Made by a program: the position numbers and the translations under genes. DNA of 64,000 nt from Salsuginibacillus halophilus (GTDB taxonomy: Bacteria; Bacillota; Bacilli; Bacillales; Marinococcaceae): assembly GCF_003014715.1 (NCBI RefSeq), contig NZ_PYAV01000001.1:225477-289476 (forward strand). Direction: 5' to 3'. The notes beneath the pieces are model-generated. The model saw only the letters and a list, made by a program, of their open reading frames with translations, ran no database searches and was not told where the DNA came from. Positions within the stretch are counted from its first letter, which is position 1, and every line of letters starts with the position of its first letter. This document shows, in pieces, positions 16,790 through 25,340 of this stretch.

Positions 16790-19066
16790 GTGACAAACAA
16801 CGATACAGCGCAACAGCGGACGCTTGATTTAGAAGCATGGGAGAAAGATATTGCTTCATTTGATCCAGAACGTGCGCGTGAGTACGTTCAAATGCTTGAT
16901 GATTCAAATCAAGAAGATCAAAAGCAGCTGTTAATGCTTTATTACTTATTAGCTCAAAAGCGTCTGCATCACTTAGGGCGCCTTGACCCATTAGCAAAAA
17001 CGTGGATTGATCAGGGTCTTCAGTTAAATGAAAATCATTCAGGGCTTCGTGCATTAAAGCAGTATTGGTTAAAAGAGGAATTAACTCAAACATTTAAAGC
17101 TTTTACCCTTCCGGTACTTCGGGCAACAGATCAAGCGGCGGCGCGTCGTAAAAAAGTAGAAGAAATGAAACAAACCGCAGAACAGATTCGTACATTGATT
17201 CATGAGCAGTTTTCTGAAGATGAGCATATCAGTGAAGTGTCTCTACAAAAAGTAAAAGAGCACTTTCAAGCCTTGCAGGATACGGCTGAAAGTTACTTGT
17301 CACAAGCCGTTGGTTCTTTTTATCCACAGGAAACTTTAAATGAGCTGCAAAAGCTTGCCGCCGAAGGTAAAGAGATGCTTGAAGACTTACAAGATGCAGG
17401 TGAGACCAGTGATCAAGAAGGCCCTTTAAAGCGCCTGCACCGGTTGGTTGGTCTGCAGGATGTTAAAAAAAGGGTGGAAAAGCTGTATCATTATTTAAAT
17501 TATCAGCGGATGCGGAAGGAAAAAGGCTTTTTACTTGAAGATGGCATTCAGCTCGATATGGTGTTAACCGGACGTCCTGGTACTGGAAAAACGATTGTCG
17601 CTCGCCTGCTTGGTGAAATTTATTTCGAACTTGGCCTTCTACCTAAGCAGCATGTTGTCGAAGCCGATCGTTCTCAATTAATCGGTGCCTATATTGGTCA
17701 GACAGAAGAGAAGACGATGGCTAAAATTCAAGAAGCTCAAGGCGGCATTTTGTTTATTGATGAAGCGTACAGCTTAAAGCGTGAAGGTGCATCTGAATCA
17801 GACTACGGACAGGCCGTAATTGATACGCTTGTTTCAGCGATGACAAGTGATGAATACCGAGGTACTTTTGCGGTTTTTCTTGCAGGTTATCCTGAAGAAA
17901 TGCAGCAACTTTTAAACGCCAATCCAGGTTTACGCAGCCGCTTTCCAGAAAGTAATCATTTTCACTTTCCCGACTACACGTTAAGTGAGTTGTTATCGAT
18001 TGCAGAGAAAATTGCTGCAGAAAATGACTTTTACTTAACTGATCAAGCAATGAAGGTTGTCAAAGAACGGATTGAAAAAGCCCAAGTAGATGAAACTTTC
18101 GGTAATGCCCGCACAGTGCACAACATTATTCAAGAAGCGATCTTTCAAAAGGGAGCGCGTCTTGGCGGTCATGCGCAAGAGGACCTTGATGCGTATGCTG
18201 TGTTAAGTGAAGCTGATGTTTATGAAGAAATATCTGAAGCTGAACGAGCGGATGAACCTTTTGAAGAGCTTAATGCACTCATCGGCTTAAGCTCAGTAAA
18301 AGAAGAAATGAAAAAGCTTTATGCCTTTATTCAAATCCAAAATGAAAGGCGGCAAAAGCAGCTTCCGCCGGCGCCAATGGCGCTTCATTCTTTATTTGTA
18401 GGTGACCCGGGAACAGGTAAAACCACGGTTGCACGTCTTTTTGCAAGGTTGTTAAAAGATCTTGGTTTGTTAAAACGAGGGCATCTTGTTGTGTGTGGAC
18501 GTGCCGACCTTGTTGCAGGATATACAGGTCAAACAGCCATTAAAACAAAGAAAAAGGTTCGCGAAGCGCTCGGTGGTGTTTTATTTATTGATGAAGCTTA
18601 TGCTTTGGCTGCGAAAGGCGCAGGTGACTTCGGTCGTGAAGCAATTGATACACTTGTTGAAGAAATGACAAAGTATGAAGATCGATTAATTGTTGTTTTT
18701 GCAGGTTATACTGCACCGATGCAGGAGCTCTTAAAAATGAACCCGGGACTTGCTTCGCGATTTAAAAAGACGTTTCATTTTCAGCCATACAGTGCTGAGG
18801 AACTGGCTCAAATTGTACAATATAAAGCGGAATCCGCTGGTTATTATTTAAGTAATCAGGCGTTTACACTGTTAAAGCAGTTATTCGATGCCTCACCGCC
18901 GGAAGGCAATGCCCGATCTGCACAGGATATGAGTGAAGAAATGTTTCAACAGCAGGCACTGCGTTTAATTAACCAAAACGTTGACAGTGAGCAGTTGCAG
19001 CGTTTAATTGAAGAAGATGTTCAAGCTGCGTTTTCAGCATTCACAAAGCGCAGTATAGGAGGCTAA
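16790..19066 (+). CDS. SpoVK/CbbX-type protein with two AAA+ domains
   Basis: A 758-residue protein with an N-terminal helical region (about 1-210) and two AAA+ modules. Walker A motifs are GRPGTGKT (near residue 261) and GDPGTGKT (near 538); Walker B motifs are GGILFIDEAYSL and GGVLFIDEAYAL; each module also has AGYPEEM or AGYTAPM and an arginine-finger-like GLRSRF/GLASRF. B. subtilis SpoVK has one such module, so this is a tandem relative. Remodelling substrate unknown; a sporulation role is possible. GTG start after AAGGAGG. The downstream thioesterase begins three bases after its stop. Confidence 0.8.
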   Translation: MTNNDTAQQRTLDLEAWEKDIASFDPERAREYVQMLDDSNQEDQKQLLMLYYLLAQKRLHHLGRLDPLAKTWIDQGLQLNENHSGLRALKQYWLKEELTQTFKAFTLPVLRATDQAAARRKKVEEMKQTAEQIRTLIHEQFSEDEHISEVSLQKVKEHFQALQDTAESYLSQAVGSFYPQETLNELQKLAAEGKEMLEDLQDAGETSDQEGPLKRLHRLVGLQDVKKRVEKLYHYLNYQRMRKEKGFLLEDGIQLDMVLTGRPGTGKTIVARLLGEIYFELGLLPKQHVVEADRSQLIGAYIGQTEEKTMAKIQEAQGGILFIDEAYSLKREGASESDYGQAVIDTLVSAMTSDEYRGTFAVFLAGYPEEMQQLLNANPGLRSRFPESNHFHFPDYTLSELLSIAEKIAAENDFYLTDQAMKVVKERIEKAQVDETFGNARTVHNIIQEAIFQKGARLGGHAQEDLDAYAVLSEADVYEEISEAERADEPFEELNALIGLSSVKEEMKKLYAFIQIQNERRQKQLPPAPMALHSLFVGDPGTGKTTVARLFARLLKDLGLLKRGHLVVCGRADLVAGYTGQTAIKTKKKVREALGGVLFIDEAYALAAKGAGDFGREAIDTLVEEMTKYEDRLIVVFAGYTAPMQELLKMNPGLASRFKKTFHFQPYSAEELAQIVQYKAESAGYYLSNQAFTLLKQLFDASPPEGNARSAQDMSEEMFQQQALRLINQNVDSEQLQRLIEEDVQAAFSAFTKRSIGG

Positions 19067-19068
19067 AA

Positions 19069-19500
19069 ATGTCAAAAGCAGAAACACGTATAGAAATACG
19101 TTATGCAGAAACAGATCAAATGGGGGTTGTACATCACTCAAACTATCTCGTTTGGTGTGAACTAGGTCGTTCAGATTTGTTTCGCCAGCTTGGTTTTTCT
19201 TACAAAGAAATGGAAGACAAAGGTTTGCTAGCCCCTGTTACTGAGGTGAATTTAAATTATAAGCAGCCGGCTCATTACGGTGAGGACATTTATGTATACA
19301 CATGGATTCAAGGGTATAATGGTTTACGGGTGTCTTACGCATATACTATACAAAAACCGTGCGGAACAGTTTGTGTTGACGGCACAACAACCCATGTCTG
19401 TGTAGATAAAGACACTTTTCGCCCGAAACCTCTGCGCCGGGTTATGCCTGAATTACACGAAGTATATGAAAAAGTTAAACTTGCTGCAGAGGTGGAGTAG
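19069..19500 (+). CDS. yneP: Hotdog-fold acyl-CoA thioesterase (YbgC/YneP type)
   Basis: A 143-residue 4HBT-family thioesterase. RYAETDQMGVVHHSNYLVW contains the catalytic Asp of this family and the YbgC-type substrate loop. It starts three bases after the AAA gene, with AGGAGG inside the end of that gene, so it is in the same operon. Position before a YneQ homologue matches B. subtilis yneP-yneQ. The natural acyl-CoA substrate is not shown by the sequence. Confidence 0.88.
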   Translation: MSKAETRIEIRYAETDQMGVVHHSNYLVWCELGRSDLFRQLGFSYKEMEDKGLLAPVTEVNLNYKQPAHYGEDIYVYTWIQGYNGLRVSYAYTIQKPCGTVCVDGTTTHVCVDKDTFRPKPLRRVMPELHEVYEKVKLAAEVE

Positions 19501-19522
19501 TTGTTTTCACAGGAGGAAAAGG

Positions 19523-19879
19523 ATGGCATTCGGAATTTCAAAAGAAGAGCTTAGCGCTTGGAAAAGAAAAGCAGAGCGCGGTGAAATTGCAATTATCACG
19601 CATTTCTGGCGCGATGACCGGTTTCCGAATATGCGTACCGTCACAAAAGCCGCCTGCAGTGATCGGCAAGCACTCGTAGCCTGGGGGCAGGCATATGGAT
19701 TAAAATCTCAATGGATACATGACCGGGCACCGTACCCACATTTTGATCTTTTCGGTGATTGGCAGTGTGATATTTTAAAAGCTGAAGGGCTTGAAGCACA
19801 TATGTACCGGTTTAATATTTGCACCTCGCATGTTTATAACATGGAGATAAAAGGTAAAGGTGATCATGCTGATAAGTGA
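19523..19879 (+). CDS. yneQ: YneQ-like conserved protein
   Basis: A 118-residue soluble protein with conserved-looking aromatic and His positions (THFWRDDRFP, HDRAPYPHFDLFG) and two late Cys residues. Size and place directly after yneP agree with B. subtilis YneQ, whose function is unknown. The ATG at 19523 has a strong AGGAGG nearby; the longer frame starts inside yneP without a ribosome site. Probably operonic with yneP and nadE. Confidence 0.75.
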   Translation: MAFGISKEELSAWKRKAERGEIAIITHFWRDDRFPNMRTVTKAACSDRQALVAWGQAYGLKSQWIHDRAPYPHFDLFGDWQCDILKAEGLEAHMYRFNICTSHVYNMEIKGKGDHADK

Positions 19880-19897
19880 TGATAAGGAGGATGAGGC

Positions 19898-20731
19898 ATG
19901 GGAAAAACACAAAATGAGATTATTCGTGAGCTTGATGCTAAATCGTCAATTTATGTAGAAGAAGAAATAAGAAAACGTGTTGACTTTTTAAAAACATATG
20001 CAAAAACGGCAAATGTTCAAGGTTTTGTGCTTGGTATTTCCGGGGGACAGGATTCAGCTCTTGCCGGCGTACTTGCACAACAGGCAGTCAATGAATTAAA
20101 CGAAGCCGGTGGAACTTATGCCTTTACAGCCGCCCGCCTTCCTTACGGAGAGCAGGTAGACGAAGATGATGCTGCAGCTGTGATGAAGTGGTTGGCGCCG
20201 GATCGTTCATTTGACATAGATATCGCACCGGCTGTTGATGCTGCCGAAAAAGCGTTTGAAGCTGGAATTGGGCAGAAGATGAGTGACTTTAATAAAGGTA
20301 ATACAAAAGCGCGCGAGCGTATGAAGATCCAATATGATTTAGCTGCTGAGTTTTCCAGCCTTGTGGTTGGTACGGATCATGCTGCTGAAGCTGTCACAGG
20401 TTTTTTCACCAAATTTGGAGATGGTGCCTGCGATGTAGCACCGTTATTTGGATTAAACAAACGCCAAGGCAAAGAATTACTGGCAGCCTTAGATGCACCA
20501 GAGTTTCTAAGGCATAAAGAGCCAACTGCTGATTTAGAATCAGATAAACCTGCACTGCCGGATGAGGAAGCGCTCGGTATGACATATGACCAAATTGATG
20601 ATTTTCTCGAAGGAAAAACAGTACCTTCTGAAATTCACGATAAAATTATTCGTTTTTATGAACGAACGGAACATAAGCGACAGCCGCCGGTCACGGTTTA
20701 TGACAGCTGGTGGAAGCAGTTGAACAATTAG
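19898..20731 (+). CDS. nadE: Ammonia-dependent NAD(+) synthetase
   Basis: A 277-residue NadE that converts deamido-NAD, ATP and ammonia to NAD. SGGQDSALAG (about residues 46-55) is the PP-loop, VGTDHAAEAVTGFFTKFGDG and LFGLNKRQGKEL are family hallmarks, and RHKEPTADLE is near the C-terminal third. There is no glutaminase domain, so free ammonia is the nitrogen donor. AAGGAGG precedes the ATG. It follows yneQ by 18 bases. Confidence 0.95.
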   Translation: MGKTQNEIIRELDAKSSIYVEEEIRKRVDFLKTYAKTANVQGFVLGISGGQDSALAGVLAQQAVNELNEAGGTYAFTAARLPYGEQVDEDDAAAVMKWLAPDRSFDIDIAPAVDAAEKAFEAGIGQKMSDFNKGNTKARERMKIQYDLAAEFSSLVVGTDHAAEAVTGFFTKFGDGACDVAPLFGLNKRQGKELLAALDAPEFLRHKEPTADLESDKPALPDEEALGMTYDQIDDFLEGKTVPSEIHDKIIRFYERTEHKRQPPVTVYDSWWKQLNN

Positions 20732-20768
20732 TCAATGAATGAAGGTTTGGTGCATTAGGGGGGGTAAG

Positions 20769-21269
20769 ATGCAGAAAAAACTCGGAGTTCTCGTTGGACT
20801 TGTATTTCTACTCGGCTTTTTAAGCGGAACTTTCATGCAGTCTAATCATGCTTCAGGTTCATTTGGAGAAGACGTTGCTGCCGTCTCACAAACATCAGAT
20901 CATCTTTTATCTCTTGGAGAAACAGCCAGCATCGGAGGTTTGAACGTTACAGTCAATGATGCTTATCAAGAAACCGGTGATGAGGATGAGTCCTATTTGG
21001 TTGTTGATGTTACATTTTTCAACCCACATGAAGATATTCAACAAATCTCATTATTTAATGCACTGCTCGTAGATGAAGACGGATATGCCTACGAGTATGA
21101 TGAAACATATGGGGATCGACGATTAATTGGTGGTCAAGTACGCCCTGAAGGCCAACGCCGGGGCACCATCGCTTTTGAGGTCGATCCAGCGGACTATTAC
21201 GAATTTAATTACACTGATCACACCGCAGGCGGTCAAGCTGCATGGATTGTTTCAGAGGCGGACAGGTAG
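20769..21269 (+). CDS. DUF4352 domain exported protein
   Basis: A 166-residue protein with an N-terminal signal or membrane anchor (LGVLVGLVFLLGFLSGTF) and an extracytoplasmic beta-sandwich domain of DUF4352 type (SLGETASIGGLNVTVNDAYQ, then LVVDVTFFNPHEDIQQISLF). The mature part is acidic. The ATG at 20769 follows a G-rich ribosome site. Function unknown; relatives are often lipoproteins, but there is no lipobox Cys here. Confidence 0.7.
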   Translation: MQKKLGVLVGLVFLLGFLSGTFMQSNHASGSFGEDVAAVSQTSDHLLSLGETASIGGLNVTVNDAYQETGDEDESYLVVDVTFFNPHEDIQQISLFNALLVDEDGYAYEYDETYGDRRLIGGQVRPEGQRRGTIAFEVDPADYYEFNYTDHTAGGQAAWIVSEADR

Positions 21270-21324
21270 GACCTGTTCGCTTCTTTATCAATGGCGGTGT
21301 GTGTCGTGCATGGAGGAATTTACA

Positions 21325-22188
21325 GTGACCTATCGGGATACAGATTTACATATGCACACTACAGCTTCAGATGGAGCTTACCCACCATCTGAGCTTATGA
21401 GAAAGTGTGCAAAAGCCGGCTTGAAGTACGTTGCTGTAACAGATCACGATACAACCGATGGAATTTGGGAAGCGGTTACTGAAGCCAAAAACCTTGGCAT
21501 CACTTGTATTCCAGGAATTGAGCTTTCTTCGCGCTGGCGCGGCCGTAGCATTCATGTGTTAGGTTACGGAATGAATCCTGATGATGAACAGCTTCAAAAC
21601 GAATTAACTGAGCAACGTCGGCAGCGGCTTGAGCGGATGCAGCAAATGATCGAAGCCTGTCATCGTGAAGGTCTTGAGTTTTCTGAAGCACAAGTTTTTC
21701 AATCAAAAAGTGGTAGTCTAGGCCGTCCACACCTTGCAAAAGTTTTGATAGAAGAAGGGTATGTTTCTAGCGTAAGCGAGGCTTTTCATCGTTATTTAGG
21801 TGAAGGGGCACCATGTTTTGTTCCGAAGCCGAAAGAGCGTCTTCCTTGGGAAATGGCTACGATGATTCGCGATGCAGGTGGTGTTGTGGTACTTGCCCAC
21901 CCTGGTCACTACAATATGGATGAAGATGTTTATGAGTGGCTGCTTGAAGGTTGGCTTGACGGTATTGAAATCGAACATCGTGACCATTCAGTAGCAGAGC
22001 GCGAACGTTATACCCGGATTGCTGCGAGTGCTGAACAAGAAAGGAAGCGTCACGTTGTGCGTACCGGAGGGTCGGATTTTCATCATGAAACGCACGGACG
22101 TGTAGATCAGCAACTCGGTGACGACCGGGTAGCGGATCAATTAGCAGATCAATTGTTAAAGGCAGTGGAGGAACGAAAAAATTCGTAA
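21325..22188 (+). CDS. PHP-domain phosphoesterase (RnaAM/TrpH type)
   Basis: A 287-residue PHP metallo-phosphoesterase. DLHMHTTASDG near the N-terminus, VTDHDT, PGIELSS, LAHPGHY and GGSDFHHE supply the His/Asp metal ligands of the family. TrpH/RNase AM relatives remove 5'-nucleotides or 3',5'-bisphosphates. The GTG at 21325 has GGAGG eight bases upstream; the ATG at 21310 contains that ribosome site and is less likely. Longer upstream extension overlaps the previous gene and is rejected. Confidence 0.85.
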   Translation: MTYRDTDLHMHTTASDGAYPPSELMRKCAKAGLKYVAVTDHDTTDGIWEAVTEAKNLGITCIPGIELSSRWRGRSIHVLGYGMNPDDEQLQNELTEQRRQRLERMQQMIEACHREGLEFSEAQVFQSKSGSLGRPHLAKVLIEEGYVSSVSEAFHRYLGEGAPCFVPKPKERLPWEMATMIRDAGGVVVLAHPGHYNMDEDVYEWLLEGWLDGIEIEHRDHSVAERERYTRIAASAEQERKRHVVRTGGSDFHHETHGRVDQQLGDDRVADQLADQLLKAVEERKNS

Positions 22189-22295
22189 TATCGAAGCGAA
22201 CGAATTGAAATTTTTTCACTTTTTTGTTATGTTGACGTTCGTAATGTATTTAGACAAAAAGAGCTGAGTCATAGCAAAGAAAAGGAGAAGCAGCA

Positions 22296-23204
22296 ATGCC
22301 GATTAAAGTACCTGACCATCTGCCGGCGAAAGATATTCTGCAGGAAGAAAATATCTTTGTGATGAACGAAAGCCGTGCTTATCAACAAGATATTCGTCCA
22401 CTAAAGATTTTAATATTAAATTTAATGCCGGAAAAACAAAAAACAGAGACACAGATATTACGGTTGCTTGGTAACACGCCACTGCAGCTGGATGTTTCAT
22501 TTATTCACCCGGATACCCACCAGTCAAAAAACACATCAAGTGAACATTTATCGACCTTTTATAAAACGATTGATGAAGTTCAAAGCCGTACATTTGATGG
22601 AATGATTATTACAGGGGCGCCGGTTGAAAAGCTCCCATTTGAAGATGTTGATTACTGGGAAGAGCTGAAAATGATTATGGAGTGGAGCCGCTCTCACGTG
22701 ACGAGCACTCTTCATATTTGCTGGGGCGCACAAGCTGGGTTGTATTACCATTACGGTGTACCAAAACACAGCCTGCCAAAAAAACAGTTCGGCGTATTTT
22801 CCCATCATGTGACGAATACAAACGAAAAATTAATGCGCGGATTTGATGATTACTTTTTCGTTCCCCACTCTCGTTATACAGAAACAAGGCGTGAAGATAT
22901 AGAGCAAGCTGAAGGTGTGCATATTTTAGCCGAATCAGAAGAAGCTGGGGTGTATATCGCGGCAGCTGATGATGGCAGCCAGATTTTTGTAACAGGTCAC
23001 AGCGAATACGATGCTTTCACACTTAAGGAAGAGTACGAACGTGATCAACAGCGTGGCTTAGCAACTGACGTTCCTGAAAATTATTTTCCTAAAAATGATG
23101 CTTTAACAAAGCCGCCGCTTCGCTGGAGGGCTCATTCGAATCTGTTGTTTACAAATTGGTTGAACTATTATGTTTATCAAGAGACGCCGTTTGATTTTGC
23201 GTAA
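22296..23204 (+). CDS. metA: Homoserine O-acetyltransferase (MetA family)
   Basis: A 302-residue MetA enzyme activating homoserine for methionine synthesis. The nucleophile is Cys142 in [10 protein letters not shown] and HSEYDAF supplies the late His/Glu region. Residue 111 is Glu ([10 protein letters not shown]), the residue that in Bacillus MetA selects acetyl-CoA over succinyl-CoA, so acetyl transfer is expected despite the common succinyltransferase name. AAAGGAGAAG precedes the ATG. No SAM riboswitch fits in the 107-base upstream gap. Confidence 0.93.
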   Translation: MPIKVPDHLPAKDILQEENIFVMNESRAYQQDIRPLKILILNLMPEKQKTETQILRLLGNTPLQLDVSFIHPDTHQSKNTSSEHLSTFYKTIDEVQSRTFDGMIITGAPVEKLPFEDVDYWEELKMIMEWSRSHVTSTLHICWGAQAGLYYHYGVPKHSLPKKQFGVFSHHVTNTNEKLMRGFDDYFFVPHSRYTETRREDIEQAEGVHILAESEEAGVYIAAADDGSQIFVTGHSEYDAFTLKEEYERDQQRGLATDVPENYFPKNDALTKPPLRWRAHSNLLFTNWLNYYVYQETPFDFA

Positions 23205-23233
23205 CATCGATGTGTTGAAAAGGGTGATCCGCT

Positions 23234-24067
23234 TTGGCTGAAATTGATGGTGTTAAGCTTCATACGGAATGGTACGATAGCCTCGGGGCGCATGATGCGG
23301 CGCCGAGGTTCGTTTTTTTATTGGTGCACGGTATATTTTCAACAACATTCAGCTTTCAAGCACTCATACCGAAACTGCAGGCGTATGGCGATGTATTAGC
23401 AGTGGATTTGCCCGGGTTTGGTCAAAGTGAAAAAGGGATGAAGTATCATCATTCTTATGATCAAATGGGACGCACCCTTGAGAAGTTGATCGCTGAAAAA
23501 ACGGCAGATCGTCCGGTGATTGCTGTCGGCCACTCGATGGGCGGTCAAGTTGTGTTGCGTCTTGCCCGCCAACAACCGCAGCGATTGAAAGGGATGATTC
23601 TTTTAGCACCTTCAGCAGAGCTTCCAAAAAGCCCGCGGCTGTTTCGGATGATGACACGTTTCCCTTTTTTTACGCTCTGGCTGCGTAATTATGTACAAAA
23701 AAAAGATCCTTACACCGTTTTAAAAACTGTTGTTCACGATGAATCTTTAGTGACGAAAGCGCAGGCAGAAATTTATGCCGAGCCTTTAAAAGATCGCAGA
23801 TTTTATCACTCGTTAAAACGTCTCATTCGTGAACGGGAAGGAGATCTATCAGAGCGTGAATATAAAGCCATTAAAATTCCTGCCTTAATCCTATGGGGAG
23901 AAAACGACCGCGTTCTACCCGTTCAATCTGGAGAGCGCTTAGCAGCAGCCTTACCTGATGCTGTTTTTTATACACTTAAGTCCACAGGACATTTAATATC
24001 TGAAGAAAGCCCTGAAACGGTAGTTACGTATATTGATGCATTTCTAAACGAACGTTTTAATGTGTGA
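23234..24067 (+). CDS. Alpha/beta-hydrolase
   Basis: A 277-residue alpha/beta-hydrolase with an oxyanion-hole HG (LLVHGIFS), nucleophile elbow GHSMGG (Ser about residue 105), acid Asp in WGENDRVLP and His in STGHLISE. This is a full catalytic triad; the substrate is not predictable. TTG start with AAGGGTG upstream, 29 bases after metA, so possibly co-transcribed. Its 3' end lies 22 bases before the start of the EAL-domain gene. Confidence 0.85.
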   Translation: MAEIDGVKLHTEWYDSLGAHDAAPRFVFLLVHGIFSTTFSFQALIPKLQAYGDVLAVDLPGFGQSEKGMKYHHSYDQMGRTLEKLIAEKTADRPVIAVGHSMGGQVVLRLARQQPQRLKGMILLAPSAELPKSPRLFRMMTRFPFFTLWLRNYVQKKDPYTVLKTVVHDESLVTKAQAEIYAEPLKDRRFYHSLKRLIREREGDLSEREYKAIKIPALILWGENDRVLPVQSGERLAAALPDAVFYTLKSTGHLISEESPETVVTYIDAFLNERFNV

Positions 24068-24089
24068 AAACACGAAAGGAGGGGATTTT

Positions 24090-25304
24090 TTGGACGCACT
24101 TGAAATTGTGATGAACCAAACTCATCTTGTCCCGTACTATCAGCCGGTGGTGAGTGCAGACCGTCAGGAAATTGCCGGCTATGAAATGTTCGGGCGCTAC
24201 ATAACAAAAGCAAGCGAAACGGTCAGTCTTGCACCATTTTTTTTAGATCCAGAAGTTCCGGAGGATTATCAAATTGAAGTTGACGAATGTTTGCAGGAGC
24301 GGGCATTTTCGGATTGGATCAATGAAGGAAGTGGGCTTTTATTCTTAAATATAGGAGCCCATATGTATGCTACTGACCGCGGAGAGCAACTGATTGCCAG
24401 GATATTAGCATGGGAGAAAGAAGGCCTTGATCGAAAAAAACTCGTCTTCGACATTCCTGAACATGCCATTGCAAGTGATAAGCACCGGGTAACCTCGTTT
24501 ATTCAGTACGTAAAAAGCCTCGGCATACAAGTTGCAATTGATGATGTTCGAATGGGAGGCGGCGATTTAGAAGCCATCGCTGCAGCGAAACCAAACATCA
24601 TCAAAATCGATGCAGCAGCAACCAAAGATGACGAAATTTTAAAAAATGTGTTTGCAGAAGCAAATGCAATGAGGATGCTGAGCCGTAAGCTCGGGGCTGT
24701 CCTTTTAGTTGAGCGTTTGTCATCATTTCATGATTTATATGCTGCCTGGATGCAGGGCGGGCGGTATTATCAAGGTTACTATATAGATAAACCGAAGAAG
24801 GATTTTCAAGCAAAAGACCAATACAAGATGAAACTGCAAAAAGATTATTATTATTTTTTAGATTACGAGAAGAAAAAGATTGAAGCGCAAATCCAACTTC
24901 GTGAGCTTTTAAATGAGCGGCTGCAGCCATTAATTAAAAATTTCAAACGAGACTCATCATTTGATGACTTCATTTTGAACATGGGTCGTGAACTTGGAGA
25001 ACTTGCTTTTCGAATTTATATTTGCGATGAAAAAGGGTTTCAGCGGTCTGCCAATGCGCTTTTTAAAAACGGTGAATGGTCGGCTTATCCAGAGGATGAG
25101 GAAGTTAACTGGAGCTGGCGTCCTTATTTTCTTGAAAACATTATGCGCATGGCTGTGGAAAAACAAGGGATTTTATCTGATCTTTATACAGATATTCATA
25201 CAAACGAACGAATTCGTACGTATGCTGTACAGCTGCATGAAGAAGCTTACATTTTTATTGATCTGCCGTACAAAGTTTTATTTCAGCGTGATTACTTACT
25301 ATAA
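24090..25304 (+). CDS. ykuI: YkuI-type EAL-domain protein
   Basis: A 404-residue protein with an EAL domain (about 1-240) and a C-terminal PAS-like domain, the layout of B. subtilis YkuI, which binds c-di-GMP. The signature motif is YEMFGR rather than EAL, but Glu, the metal-binding Asn (FLNIG), DIPEHA, IDDVRMGGGD and IIKIDA are present; the loop differs from the active DDFGxGxSS form, so hydrolysis is uncertain and a c-di-GMP sensor role possible. TTG start at 24090 after AAAGGAGGGG. Confidence 0.82.
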   Translation: MDALEIVMNQTHLVPYYQPVVSADRQEIAGYEMFGRYITKASETVSLAPFFLDPEVPEDYQIEVDECLQERAFSDWINEGSGLLFLNIGAHMYATDRGEQLIARILAWEKEGLDRKKLVFDIPEHAIASDKHRVTSFIQYVKSLGIQVAIDDVRMGGGDLEAIAAAKPNIIKIDAAATKDDEILKNVFAEANAMRMLSRKLGAVLLVERLSSFHDLYAAWMQGGRYYQGYYIDKPKKDFQAKDQYKMKLQKDYYYFLDYEKKKIEAQIQLRELLNERLQPLIKNFKRDSSFDDFILNMGRELGELAFRIYICDEKGFQRSANALFKNGEWSAYPEDEEVNWSWRPYFLENIMRMAVEKQGILSDLYTDIHTNERIRTYAVQLHEEAYIFIDLPYKVLFQRDYLL

Positions 25305-25340
25305 GGGGTTCAACGAGTCTAGTGATTTAAAGGCGGGACA

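Noticed and set aside
22189..22295. SAM riboswitch upstream of metA
   Set aside because: The gap is only 107 bases, lacks S-box core sequences and has no terminator hairpin.
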